Below, in pieces: positions 7,753 through 18,324 of a DNA stretch of 64,000 bases. Within the stretch, counting starts at the first letter, position 1. The number at the start of each line of letters is the position of its first letter. The stretch covers positions 38,448-102,447 of the forward strand of contig JAFRXD010000082.1 in the NCBI GenBank assembly GCA_017441605.1, written 5' to 3'. This stretch comes from Thermoguttaceae bacterium. GTDB taxonomy: Bacteria > Planctomycetota > Planctomycetia > Pirellulales > Thermoguttaceae. The notes under the pieces were generated by a model. It saw only the letters and a program-made list of their open reading frames with translations, was not told the DNA's origin and made no database searches. The position numbers and the translations under genes are program-made.

Positions 7753-10386
7753 TTAGGGTTTCGTCGCTTGGAGCTCGAACGTCTTCCAGTACTTCAAATC
7801 GGTTTCGTAGGGATCCAGTGGCGCCTTGAGATCCCAATCTGGGGGCAGGACTCCGTACCGTTTAAGCTCGCGCGCGTAATCGGCGCGAGGAACGAATCGT
7901 TTTGGACAATTCTCCCCGTTGTTCGGGGAGTCGAGAACCATCGTGAAGCGATTGTTCTCCTCGAGTATGTATCGACGCCCTCGCGCGACGTACGATAAGA
8001 TTTTCTGATAATCGGGGTCGTTTTTGTCGGCGAAGATCGTTTTACCGCTTTTCTCCTCGCAAACCCCCAAACCGCCCGCCTCTTTCGCGAGAGGACCGCG
8101 CGCGACTTTCGATTGTTCCGGATAGGACAAATCGAAGATAACGTGTCGATTGAACCGCCCCCCGTCCTGCGCCATGCTCCGCGCGATAAACATGTTCTTC
8201 TGATGGACCTCGTAAGGATAGTACAAGACGTAAAACTGCGCGGGCTGATTATAGGAGCCAACCTTCTTCGAGTCCTCGGTCGGGGCGTGGCACTCGTCGC
8301 AACGGCGCTTCAAAACGTCCTCGTACTCCGCGAGTTCCGGCCAATCCTTGTCGTCGCGCGAGTTGACGTTTTGGACGTAATGCCCGATCGAGCCGCGGGA
8401 ATTGCAGGCGTAAGTCGCCGCGTATGTCGCGCCGGAGTCGAGCCAGTATCGGATAATCTTTCGCTCGGCTTCCGGCATATCGACGCCCTCGTGCCCCTCT
8501 TCGATCAGTTTAAGGAGCCGACTCGACCCCGTCCCGATCTCGTAGGGCGCGAAGTTGCTCTTTTCGTGCTCCGCGTACGGCAACATCACGCGATTGTCCC
8601 CAAATAGCTCTCGCCACGACATTTGCTGATACCCGATCGTATAGAGGGGCGCCCAGTGTCCCGAAATATTGAACCCGCCCTCCTCGCGGTCGGGATTGTG
8701 GAATTCGAGACAATGCTTGTCGAGAATCGGCTGGACGTCGCGCGCGTAGTCGATAATCTCCGGAACCCCTTCGACCGGTTCGGGATCGACCGGGTTCGAA
8801 TAGCGCGTTAGCCGCGCCAGCCGGATTCCGTCGTCTTGGGTCGGGGCCTCGCCGCGATCCTCGTGGCACCCGATGCAGCTGTTCTTCTCCCCGGGCATTA
8901 CCGAAGTAAAGGAGTGCATCCGCTTAACGCAATGCCCGTTCTCGTCGAGCGCGACGAAAAACAGCGAGCGAAGCGCCGGCGCGTTGAAGTACGCCGAGCC
9001 GTCGTCCGAGACCGGAACGCGGCCTAGGAGTCGCTCGACGGCGAAGGCGCCTCCGCTCGACATTTCCGACATGGCGCCGGAGTAGTTGATCGGCTTCGGC
9101 AACACTTCGTAAATCAGCAGCTCTTTGACCGTTCCCGGTTTGAGTCCTCCCATTTTTCGACCGCGGTAAACGTTGCTCAGGGCGAACGTTCCGTAGTTTT
9201 TGCTTTCGTCCGTTTGGTCGGCGATGATCGGCTCGCGGTCGCGCTCCATAACCGGTCGCGGCTCGCCGATCCAGAATCCCGCCTTCTTTTCGTCGTCGGA
9301 AAGCTCGTAAATCGAAGTCGCGTTTCCGTCTCCGTCAATCAGAACGATTTTTTGCCTGGATGCGGCGAGGAAACGATCCTCGGAGAACGCCCACGGGTCG
9401 GTGAAATCGTTCGTTTTGGTCACGAATTCGACGCCTCTTGGATCGTCCGGACCATAAAGCGCCGAGAATCGCGCGATTCGACCGTAATGCTCCTTCATTC
9501 CGTGTCCTGGCGAGAAGACTCCGACCGTTTTCTCCGAGTCGGGGATTGGTTTGAGGTCCAAAAAAACTCCCCCGGGCTTTTGGTTCCCGTAGTAGACCAT
9601 CTGCTTGGTTCCGTCCGGATTCATCGTCCACAGGTGGTGGAACGTCAAATGGTTGCGATCGACGTACTCCCAGCGCATATAGGCGATTTGCCCGTTCGCG
9701 AGGGGCCAGGGGGTGTTGTCCTGCTCCACGTTGCACGACAGCTCCCGTACGTTCGTCCCGTCGGGATCGCAGCGGTGAACCGTCGCGACTTGGGTGAGCC
9801 AGCACTGCACGTAACGGTTGACGCGCGAGGAACAAAAGACGATCGAGTTGTCGGGTAAATAGGACGGTTCGATATCGTCCCACCCGTCGGTTCGAGCGCC
9901 GTATTTCTCTCGTCCGCCGGGCTCTTCAAGCTCCTTTTCCCAGCCGGTCAAGCGTCGCAAATTTGTCCCGTCGAGATTGATCTCGTAAAGGGAGTAATGC
10001 CGGGCGCCTTCCGGGAGGTAGGAAAAGACGATTTTTTTGGCGTCGTAGTGGAGTTGCGGGTCGCGAATATTCCCTTTCGGATCCTCGAAGACGGTTCGCG
10101 TTTCCTTCGTTTTGAGATTGTAAACGCGCAGCGCGCCTCCCGTTCCCCTCGGGAACGTAAAACTGTTCTCGTCGTAGGAGTAGTACCCGATATTGCCGTA
10201 CCAGTGTCCGTCGACGCTCGGCTTGCGAATCGCGAAGAGGATCTCGTCGGGCAGACCGTCCTCTTGAAATTCTGCGATCGTTTCGTCGACCGGCTTTGGC
10301 TCCGGCGCGGGGTCTTCCGAAAACGCGCTTGGCGCGACTAGGCAAATCGCGCCCCAAAGGAGCGCCCGAATAACGAACCGTTTCAT
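7753..10386 (-). CDS. PD40 beta-propeller / c-type cytochrome, HzsA-like
   Basis: An 877-aa exported protein. Signal peptide at residues 1-23 (ALLWGAICLVAPSAFSEDP). Residues ~30-400 carry TolB/PD40-like repeats such as GTNLRRLTGWEKEL and YLPDNSIVFCSSRVNRYVQCW. The C-terminal half holds haem-attachment motifs: CIGCH near residue 505 and CDECH near 710. A third site expected at ~560 reads CLEFH, with Phe (TTC) where Cys is needed. The layout matches planctomycete proteins grouped with the hydrazine synthase alpha subunit. No HzsB or HzsC is present, so hydrazine synthesis is not implied; these relatives are widespread and mostly uncharacterised. Likely a periplasmic redox or sensing protein. 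It follows the gene at 10420 by 33 bases. Confidence 0.7.
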   Translation of the reverse strand: MKRFVIRALLWGAICLVAPSAFSEDPAPEPKPVDETIAEFQEDGLPDEILFAIRKPSVDGHWYGNIGYYSYDENSFTFPRGTGGALRVYNLKTKETRTVFEDPKGNIRDPQLHYDAKKIVFSYLPEGARHYSLYEINLDGTNLRRLTGWEKELEEPGGREKYGARTDGWDDIEPSYLPDNSIVFCSSRVNRYVQCWLTQVATVHRCDPDGTNVRELSCNVEQDNTPWPLANGQIAYMRWEYVDRNHLTFHHLWTMNPDGTKQMVYYGNQKPGGVFLDLKPIPDSEKTVGVFSPGHGMKEHYGRIARFSALYGPDDPRGVEFVTKTNDFTDPWAFSEDRFLAASRQKIVLIDGDGNATSIYELSDDEKKAGFWIGEPRPVMERDREPIIADQTDESKNYGTFALSNVYRGRKMGGLKPGTVKELLIYEVLPKPINYSGAMSEMSSGGAFAVERLLGRVPVSDDGSAYFNAPALRSLFFVALDENGHCVKRMHSFTSVMPGEKNSCIGCHEDRGEAPTQDDGIRLARLTRYSNPVDPEPVEGVPEIIDYARDVQPILDKHCLEFHNPDREEGGFNISGHWAPLYTIGYQQMSWRELFGDNRVMLPYAEHEKSNFAPYEIGTGSSRLLKLIEEGHEGVDMPEAERKIIRYWLDSGATYAATYACNSRGSIGHYVQNVNSRDDKDWPELAEYEDVLKRRCDECHAPTEDSKKVGSYNQPAQFYVLYYPYEVHQKNMFIARSMAQDGGRFNRHVIFDLSYPEQSKVARGPLAKEAGGLGVCEEKSGKTIFADKNDPDYQKILSYVARGRRYILEENNRFTMVLDSPNNGENCPKRFVPRADYARELKRYGVLPPDWDLKAPLDPYETDLKYWKTFELQATKP

Positions 10387-10419
10387 TGCGACCTCGAAAG
10401 TTGAGAGAACGGGAGCGGG

Positions 10420-13266
10420 TTACTTGTCCGACGCGACCGGGTTAAAGGTCGCCCAGCAATACGATTCGGCGGGTATTTCGACGCGAACGACGCCCTCGCG
10501 CTTGTCGTTCAATTCGATCTCGAACGGCTCGCCCAAGCGCAAGTTGGAATCGCCGAGTCGAACCGTCGCTTTTCCGACCAGTCCCGAGTAGTAGAGCGGA
10601 ACCGCGATCTCGCGAACGATCGCCTCGCGGGTCGGGTTGTAAAAGAAGGCGAGCCCTCGGGTTTCGGCGCTCGGGTCGGGGTCGACGTGGAGCCAGCCGT
10701 CCCAGTCGCGCCCGGTCGCGCGGCGAAGGTGGATGATGTCGGAGTCGAGGATTCGCCGATTCGCCTTGTAGAACGACGTCCACTTGACGACCGCTTTCTT
10801 CGTTTCCTCGGAGTCGTAAAGCCTTGGCCCGCGCCAGCAAGCCTGCGTTCCCGAACCGATTAAGTTGGCGAATCGCGCGTCGTAGTGGTCGAGGTGGTCT
10901 TTGAGCGGCTCGATCGTCGCCGCCGCGCCTCCGCCGTGGTACTGGCTGAGCGGAACGAACATCCAACCCAGCGACGCCGATTTCTCCCAAGTCCCGTCGT
11001 AAACGTTTTGGCGCTCGATAATAACCTGTTCCGCCCGCGGGAGCGACCAGTTCGTCTCGCGGTACCCCATCCCGGTCTTGTTCCCTCCCTCGAGGAAATA
11101 GCAGTCGGGCTGGTTGACGTAAATTCCGCGCTCGCGGCACCATCGGTACAGATCCGCTTGCGCGCGCCACTGAACCCAAACGGAGTCTTCCTTTCCGCGA
11201 TGGCCGGGGTGGTTCGTCGCCTCGCAGAAATCCCCGGGATAGGGTCCGTCGTTTTCGAAGACCCCAAAGTCGGCGTATTCCATAAAATCTTTGAGACTTT
11301 GGAGATAATCTTGACCCCAAGCGGAGCCGAGACAAGGCGCTCTCCCAAATATCGGTCGCGGATTATGAACGTTGTCGTCCGGGGTCCCCGCGCCTCGCGA
11401 AGACGTCAGCGAGTAGCCGCCCAGCGCGACGCCCGCCTCCTTCGCCTCGGCGCTAAGTTGACGATACAACTCCCGATAGCTCGCGTCTTTGCTCTCGAGA
11501 TTGAACCCCGAGCCGAAGCTCATAATAAAGACCTCGAACCCGGTTTCGCGGCATTGCTCGATTCCGTCGCGGACCTCTTCCGGGGACGCCTTGACCTTGT
11601 GGAACATTAGAGGGTTCTCCGCGGTCCACGGGGCGAGGATTCTCATCGCGCGCCGCAAAGCCAGACCCCGCCGCTCGCGCTCCCCGTTTTCGTAAAGCAG
11701 CTCGTAAATCGCGCTGGAAACGAACGGTTTGGCGCTCGAAACGACTTGCGCCGGACCGTGTTGCGGCGAGCCCTCGAGCAGGCAGAGCGTCTTGCGCGCG
11801 TAGTTGACTTGCGTCGGATAATCGGGATCGATCTTGAGCCGAAACGCCGGATTCTCCAGAAGCGTCAAGGAGCTCATTCCGTGGTAGGCGTAGTCGCTCA
11901 TGGCGATTAGGTTATAGGGCGCGCCGGGGGTATAGGTCTCGACGATCGACTCGGTCTCGACCAATCGCAGCTCCTCGTTGACGAACGAGTCGACGACGAA
12001 CTCCTTGTCCCCCAACGACTCCGGGCAGCTAACGACGAGCTTTTTCGAAATCAGAGGCGCCCCGTCGTATATTTCGTAGCGAACCTCGACTTCCGGCAGT
12101 TCCCGGCGCTTATTGGGGTCGCTCGCCGGAATCGGACCGTAGAGCGCGACGTTTTTCAAATGAACCCGGGTAAAAGGCGCGTCTGGGGAGGCTTTCGGAT
12201 AGTCCTCCCCTCGCCCCGCCTTGCCGACTCGCCCGACCCTAAGGAGCTTCGGCGCTCCGGAGACCTCGACCCGACCGATTTCGATCGGCGCCCCCCCCGG
12301 CTGGGAACCGACCGCGATTAGCGTCGAGCCTTCCAAGCGCAGCGAGATAAACGCGTCCTTTTCCCGTTCGAACGAGCCGACGAGCTTCTCGCGCCCGTCG
12401 ACGCAAAGCTCGTATTGCCGCGAAAACGGACGCGCGACGACCGAGACGAGCTTGTCCTCGAAAACCAGCGCCACCCCCGGCCCCCAAGAATTGGTTCGCT
12501 CGTCGTCCCCGACGTCGAGCGCGACGCGAAGCCCCGCCGCGCCCGGCGTCCACTCGCGCTCGAGATACGCGCAAGTCTCGATAGGCGCGTAGATTTCGCC
12601 CGGTTTCCCCTCGTTTTTAACGGAAGTCCTCGGCGAGAGCGCGCTCAGTTTCTCGGTCCAAGATTGGTCGAGCTCCTCGAGGAACGGCTCCTCGAACAGT
12701 TTTTCCCCTTGGGTTACGGCGGGAATCTCGATCGGCGGTAGGAAGAACAGGCTCAAGCGCTTTCCTTTAGGAGGCCACTCGACGTCGCGCGAAAGCCATT
12801 CGGACCGCTTTTTATAAGGGAATCGCTCCTCGATTTCCCCGACTTCCCAGCGATCGAATCGATACGCCCCGTCCAGCGGTTTCGCCGAGTCGCGCCATTC
12901 CTCCCTCCAATAGTTCGCGACCGGGGCGCCCGCGAACCCGCCGATCGGGAACGATTCCCCGTCGAGAACGATCCGCCCCTCCGGCGCGATCGCCCGGACG
13001 AATTCCTCGCCGGACGTCAAATTTCGCAACGAAACGGTCGCCGCGTTCGGCTCGAGGGCGATTCGCCGCTCGACCAAGCCGTTCGTTAGGGTAAGTTCTC
13101 GCGCCGATTCGTCGAATCGAACCTCGGAGACGAACGGAGCCGGATTCAAGAGCCAATCGACCCGGCTCGCGTCCGCGCCGCTCGCGAAGGATCCGAGCGC
13201 GACGGATCCAAGCGCGACGAGAAGTCGGCCGACCGTAACGACAAGCGCGTTGGCAAAACGTTTCAT
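10420..13266 (-). CDS. Putative secreted glycoside hydrolase, (beta/alpha)8 type
   Basis: A 948-aa protein with a signal peptide (residues ~1-32, ending ASGADA). The N-terminal half is beta-rich (a beta-sandwich such as NPCBM or a super-sandwich). From ~570 comes a barrel-like region: EVFIMSFGSGFNLES, then GVALGGYSLTSSRG, DFGVFENDGPYPGDF, GIYVNQPDCYFLEGG and a C-terminal beta-domain ending FNPVASDK. Acid residues at barrel strand ends (FENDGP, NQPDCYF) look catalytic. The overall look is that of clan-D-like (GH27/36-type) enzymes or an unnamed planctomycete family, but I cannot fix family or substrate. It is first in the minus-strand operon, behind a good promoter at 13361-13389. Confidence 0.5.
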   Translation of the reverse strand: MKRFANALVVTVGRLLVALGSVALGSFASGADASRVDWLLNPAPFVSEVRFDESARELTLTNGLVERRIALEPNAATVSLRNLTSGEEFVRAIAPEGRIVLDGESFPIGGFAGAPVANYWREEWRDSAKPLDGAYRFDRWEVGEIEERFPYKKRSEWLSRDVEWPPKGKRLSLFFLPPIEIPAVTQGEKLFEEPFLEELDQSWTEKLSALSPRTSVKNEGKPGEIYAPIETCAYLEREWTPGAAGLRVALDVGDDERTNSWGPGVALVFEDKLVSVVARPFSRQYELCVDGREKLVGSFEREKDAFISLRLEGSTLIAVGSQPGGAPIEIGRVEVSGAPKLLRVGRVGKAGRGEDYPKASPDAPFTRVHLKNVALYGPIPASDPNKRRELPEVEVRYEIYDGAPLISKKLVVSCPESLGDKEFVVDSFVNEELRLVETESIVETYTPGAPYNLIAMSDYAYHGMSSLTLLENPAFRLKIDPDYPTQVNYARKTLCLLEGSPQHGPAQVVSSAKPFVSSAIYELLYENGERERRGLALRRAMRILAPWTAENPLMFHKVKASPEEVRDGIEQCRETGFEVFIMSFGSGFNLESKDASYRELYRQLSAEAKEAGVALGGYSLTSSRGAGTPDDNVHNPRPIFGRAPCLGSAWGQDYLQSLKDFMEYADFGVFENDGPYPGDFCEATNHPGHRGKEDSVWVQWRAQADLYRWCRERGIYVNQPDCYFLEGGNKTGMGYRETNWSLPRAEQVIIERQNVYDGTWEKSASLGWMFVPLSQYHGGGAAATIEPLKDHLDHYDARFANLIGSGTQACWRGPRLYDSEETKKAVVKWTSFYKANRRILDSDIIHLRRATGRDWDGWLHVDPDPSAETRGLAFFYNPTREAIVREIAVPLYYSGLVGKATVRLGDSNLRLGEPFEIELNDKREGVVRVEIPAESYCWATFNPVASDK

Positions 13267-13360
13267 AAATTTCGCTCGCTAATTTATAGGGGGAAGGGGG
13301 ATCGTCGGGAATCGGGAAAATCGCGCTCGAAGGGGGCGAATTTCCGATTCTCCGACCCAT

Positions 13361-13389
13361 ATCATAAAGGCTCGAGAGCGCGGTTTCAA
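13361..13389 (-). promoter_or_regulatory. Sigma70-type promoter of the 13266-3340 operon
   Basis: On the minus strand: TTGAAA (13389-13384), a 17-nt spacer, TATGAT (13366-13361). It lies 95 bases before the start codon of the gene at 13266. Spacing is ideal and no other candidate is as good in the gap. Confidence 0.6.
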
Positions 13390-13467
13390 GCGCCGAATCC
13401 CCTTTCCGAGTCGTTTTTCACAATTTGAGGAAAAAACAAAAACCGTATTTTTTCTTCTCCTCCTCTA

Positions 13468-13495
13468 TTTCAAAATCGGTAATCGAGCGTATAAT
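13468..13495 (+). promoter_or_regulatory. Candidate promoter of the HAD hydrolase gene
   Basis: TTTCAA (13468-13473), a 16-nt spacer and TATAAT (13490-13495) in an AT-rich stretch, about 107 bases ahead of the ATG at 13603. The -10 is perfect and the -35 is weak. Confidence 0.5.
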
Positions 13496-13602
13496 CAAAC
13501 CCGAGGTAATTTTTGAGCGCGCCGCCCCGCGCGGTTTCGCTCCGTCGTTCCCTTAGACGGCTCTCGACGCCCTTTTTCGCCGTCGACGCCGAAGGACGCG
13601 CT

Positions 13603-14283
13603 ATGTCGATACGATTCGTTTACTTCGATCTTGGAAACGTGCTTCTGCGCTTTAGCGTTCACCGAATGCTCTCTCAGCTCGCCGAAGCGACGGGGCTTCC
13701 CTTAGAGGACGTTCAAACCCTTTGTTTCGACGAGGGGCGGTACCGAGGTTACGAGATTGGCGAGACGTCGACCGAGGAATTTCTCGACGCCCTTTGCGAC
13801 GCGGTCGGGACGAAACCGAACCGCGACGATTTAGTTCGCGCGATCAACGATATTTTCTGGGCGAACGACCCCGTCTTGCCGATCGTTCGGAAACTGGCGA
13901 AGCTCGGCGTCCCGCGAGGGATCCTCTCCAACACGAACCCGTTGCACTGGGGATACGTCGAGGAGGCGTTTCCGCGCATTTGGGACTGCTTCCCGGAGCA
14001 CAAACTGGCGAGCCATCTCGTTCGCGCGCTCAAACCGTTCCCCGAGATCTACCAAATCGCGCTCGACGACGCCAAAAAGGAAATTCCCGACCTCCAACCG
14101 AGCGAAGTCCTCTTTATCGACGACCTCGCCCCGAACGTCGAAGGCGCGAAAAAGTTCGGCTTTCAAACGATCCACTACGTCGATTTCGACTCCTTCCTCG
14201 AACAATACAAAACGTTCGAGCTGCCGGTTCCCTCTCGCTATCTCCAGCGAGAGCCCCCCGAGGAGTCGGAAAAGAGCGAATAG
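13603..14283 (+). CDS. HAD-superfamily hydrolase (subfamily IA)
   Basis: A 226-aa cytoplasmic phosphatase-like protein. The frame is open from 13513 with a TTG, but the ATG at 13603 follows GAAGGA and puts motif I at the very start, as in the family. Motif I reads YFDLGNVLL: the nucleophile Asp is followed by L and G, so the usual second Asp of DxDxT/V is replaced by Gly (DLGNV), as is common in the YihX/epoxide-hydrolase-like branch. Motif II is GILSNTNPLHW, motif III the Lys in LVRALKPFPEIYQ, motif IV VLFIDDLAPNVEGA. Substrate unknown; YihX-type sugar-1-phosphatase is one possibility. A terminator follows 55 bases after the stop. Confidence 0.75.
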   Translation: MSIRFVYFDLGNVLLRFSVHRMLSQLAEATGLPLEDVQTLCFDEGRYRGYEIGETSTEEFLDALCDAVGTKPNRDDLVRAINDIFWANDPVLPIVRKLAKLGVPRGILSNTNPLHWGYVEEAFPRIWDCFPEHKLASHLVRALKPFPEIYQIALDDAKKEIPDLQPSEVLFIDDLAPNVEGAKKFGFQTIHYVDFDSFLEQYKTFELPVPSRYLQREPPEESEKSE

Positions 14284-14338
14284 CGCGGCAACTGCCAATT
14301 TGACTTTTCCGCGGCGAATTTTTCCCGCGAACAGAACG

Positions 14339-14376
14339 AAAACGACGTCGCGATTTTTCTTCGCGCCGTCGTTTTT
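14339..14376 (+). terminator. Rho-independent terminator after the HAD gene
   Basis: Outer stem AAAACGACG (14339-14347) with CGTCGTTTT (14367-14375), one T/C mismatch, inner stem CGCGA (14349-14353) with TCGCG (14361-14365), then a T run. Confidence 0.7.
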
Positions 14377-14426
14377 CTCGTTCAATTGCGAACAAAACGC
14401 GCCCCGGCTTTCTCGCGGCGCGTTGG

Positions 14427-14456
14427 GGCGCCAAATAAATCGGATTGTTTGGCGCC
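14427..14456 (+). promoter_or_regulatory. Perfect 9-12-9 inverted repeat upstream of groES
   Basis: GGCGCCAAA (14427-14435) and TTTGGCGCC (14448-14456) are exact reverse complements separated by 12 AT-rich bases. It lies 176 bases before groES and has no T run after it, so it is not a terminator. It does not match CIRCE (TTAGCACTC-N9-GAGTGCTAA) or HAIR. It could be an operator for a heat-shock regulator, but there is only one copy in view. Between this site and groES I see no clear promoter. Confidence 0.35.
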
Positions 14457-14631
14457 GCGTTTGCATAGTTCTTTGGCGTACCGCGAATCGACGACGCGGC
14501 GACAAGTCGAAACCTTCGGCTCGTCGTAACCGGGGTTTTTGCCAACGTCGCGATCGCGCCGCGTTTGCGAGCTCGCTCGCGATTTATCGAACGTCGCGTT
14601 GCGACTGAAACAATCGATTAGGAGTTTTAAA

Positions 14632-14970
14632 ATGGCTAAGAAAAAGTGCGACGCCGCGTCGGAATGCAAATGCTCCTGCGGTATGAAACTTCAACCCCTC
14701 GGCGATCGCGTCGTCGTTCGACGCGACGAATCCGAAGAAAAGACCGCCGGTGGGCTCTATTTGCCCGACTCCGCGAAGAATAAGCCTTCGCGAGGCGTCG
14801 TCGTTTCCGTTGGCGACGGGAAAATCCTCGACGACGGAACCCGTGCCAAGTCCGCCGTTCAAGAGGGCGATCGCGTTCTCTTCCTCTCCTACGCCGGCGA
14901 AGATTTCAAATTCGGCGACTGCGAATTTCTCCTAATGCGCGAAAGCGACATTCTCGCCATTATTAAGTGA
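14632..14970 (+). CDS. groES: Co-chaperonin GroES with Cys-rich N-terminal extension
   Basis: A 112-aa GroES. The ATG at 14632 follows TAGGAG by seven bases; the frame is open further upstream but nothing there looks coding. The core begins [22 protein letters not shown], has the mobile loop with [14 protein letters not shown] and ends ESDILAIIK, a normal 10-kDa chaperonin capping GroEL. Ahead of the core there is an extra segment of about 18 residues, lysines then four cysteines at 6, 12, 14 and 16 ([12 protein letters not shown]). Most GroES proteins lack this. Spacing to groEL is 65 bases, so the two form the usual groESL operon. Confidence 0.95.
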   Translation: MAKKKCDAASECKCSCGMKLQPLGDRVVVRRDESEEKTAGGLYLPDSAKNKPSRGVVVSVGDGKILDDGTRAKSAVQEGDRVLFLSYAGEDFKFGDCEFLLMRESDILAIIK

Positions 14971-15023
14971 GCGCTCCCGGCCGAATCGAATCAAAAATAA
15001 AACGATAGATCAAAAAGAGATAA

Positions 15024-16658
<1,635 letters not shown>

Positions 16659-16694
16659 TCGCGAGCGCTTAGGCGCGTCCAAATAAAGAAAAAG

Positions 16695-16738
16695 GCGCGA
16701 ATCGAACGCGAAAGTTCGGTTCGCGCTCTTTTGTTTTC
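16695..16738 (+). terminator. Terminator of groESL
   Basis: GCGCGAA (16695-16701) with TTCGCGC (16720-16726), a 2x2 internal loop, inner GAAC/GTTC stem and a GCGAAA loop, then CTTTTGTTTT. The rest of 16739-16861 is AT-rich and empty of genes. Confidence 0.7.
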
Positions 16739-16861
16739 GACGTCGATTCTCTTGAACTAATTTTGAATTGTTAAAATAGGAAGGAAGGGGAATTTGTAGG
16801 TCTTTGCTTTTTCTATCGCCTTCGCAAGTTCCAAAAAAATATTCTTTTTTTATTATTTTTC

Positions 16862-16890
16862 TTGCGTTTCAATATTGTCGACGATACAAT
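16862..16890 (+). promoter_or_regulatory. Promoter of the prepilin transcript
   Basis: TTGCGT (16862-16867), a 17-nt spacer, TACAAT (16885-16890), inside an AT-rich stretch. This leaves a leader of about 150 bases before the ATG at 17049. Confidence 0.5.
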
Positions 16891-17048
16891 AACGAGCGTT
16901 CGGCGTTTTAACTGTGCGAGGCGTCATTTTTTTGTCGTTTCGACGTTTGCGTTTTTGGCGCGTCCCGGCTAAATCGCCGCCGTTTTCCTTTCGTTTGTTT
17001 TGGAAGTCGACCTCGACTTCGCGCAACGTTTTTTTGGAGGTCCTTCGG

Positions 17049-18216
17049 ATGAGAACAATGTCAAACTGGGGGGGGGGGTAAGGATCGCAACGGTTTTACC
17101 CTCGTCGAACTTTTGGTCGTTATCGCGATCATCGGCATTCTAATCGGTCTACTTCTTCCCGCTGTTCAAGCGGCTCGCGAGGCGGCTCGCCGTATGCAGT
17201 GCACGAACAACCTAAAGCAGCTCGCGCTCGGTATGCAGAACTACCACGACACGCACGGGACGTTCCCCGCCGGTCGTTGGGGCGGCGTCTGCGCCTGCTG
17301 CGGTAGCGGCGACGAAAGAATCGGGCACAGCTTCGTTTGGAGCTGCAGCTTCTTTATCACCCCGTTCCTCGAACAACAACCGCTCTACGATATCTTCACG
17401 AGCGAGATCGAGTCCCGCTCCGACGGGCGTTGGCCCGTTCCGTGGCTTAACGGCAACACGAACAAGACCAATCTCCGCCCCCTGTACACCACCGTCGTCT
17501 CTTGCTACGTCTGCCCGTCCGACTCCACCGCGCGCACGCCTAGCAATAGCGGCCAAGTTAAGGCGAACTACGGCTTCTGCAACGGCGACTCCTGCTACTA
17601 CAACAATCAGCCGAACGGTTCCGGCATGCGCGGCATGTTCGTCACCAAGACGTGGCACACGATGGCCGCTTGCGTCGACGGGACGAGCAACACGGCGATG
17701 GCTAGCGAGTTCGTCACCCACACCGATCCCGCGATCGCCGAAGTGACCAACGCGAACAACGGGCTCGTTAAGGGGTCCTTCTATCTTGGGCACAACTACG
17801 AGACCCTTTCCGCCAATCCGTCCGTCTGCTTGAACATGAGAAACCCGAACGATCAGCGCATGTTGACCGGGAACTACTTCAACAACTGGCGCGGCCACAC
17901 TCGTTGGGCGGGTCGTCTCACCGACGGTTGCTCCTTCACGACGATTCTGCCTCCGAACTCGCCTTCCTGCTTGGTCGGAAGCGTTTCTCCGTACTACTCC
18001 GGCGGTATCGCTTCCGCCGCCAGTAACCACAGCGGCGGCGTCAACGTGTGCATGTGCGACGGTTCGGTTCGTTTCGTTTCCGACACGATCGATTGCGGCA
18101 ACACCTCCTCGCCCGCTCCCGGATACGGCAACGCCTCCTCGATCGGCGCCTCGCCTTACGGCGTTTGGGGCGCGATGGGATCCCGCGCCGGCGGCGAAAC
18201 CACCGCGAGCATGTGA
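17049..18216 (+). CDS. DUF1559 type II/IV pseudopilin-like protein, out of frame at a G11 tract
   Basis: The ATG at 17049 follows TTTTGGAGGTCC, an excellent ribosome site, and reads [10 protein letters not shown]. The conserved part continues as [19 protein letters not shown] in the next frame. The switch falls in a run of eleven G (17068-17078); with ten G the two join perfectly into a 388-aa protein. In the downstream frame no ATG exists before a stop at 17050, so starting there is unlikely. The N-terminal prepilin signal (cleavage before FTLVE), [21 protein letters not shown], and the C-terminal [15 protein letters not shown] are typical of DUF1559, a large planctomycete family. Either slipped-strand switching or a base-count error. 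Confidence 0.8.
17068..17078 (+). repeat. G11 homopolymer within the prepilin gene
   Basis: Eleven consecutive G after CAAACT, seven codons into the gene. Ten G (or 13) would restore the frame. Such tracts are the classic substrate of slipped-strand phase variation and also of sequencing miscounts. Confidence 0.85.
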
Positions 18217-18324
18217 TTCTAAGTCCATTTGTTAAATGAAATAGAGCGGAATCGTCGAACCGTCGAGGCTCGGCGGTTCCGTTTGTCTTTCCGAAAAAAC
18301 TCGATCGAGAACAGGAATCGAACG

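Noticed and set aside
7753..10386. Evidence for anammox hydrazine metabolism
   Set aside because: Only an HzsA-like protein is seen, without HzsB, HzsC or hydrazine dehydrogenase; such relatives occur in many non-anammox planctomycetes.
14284..14631. CIRCE element controlling groESL
   Set aside because: No match to TTAGCACTC-N9-GAGTGCTAA; only the unrelated GGCGCCAAA repeat is present.
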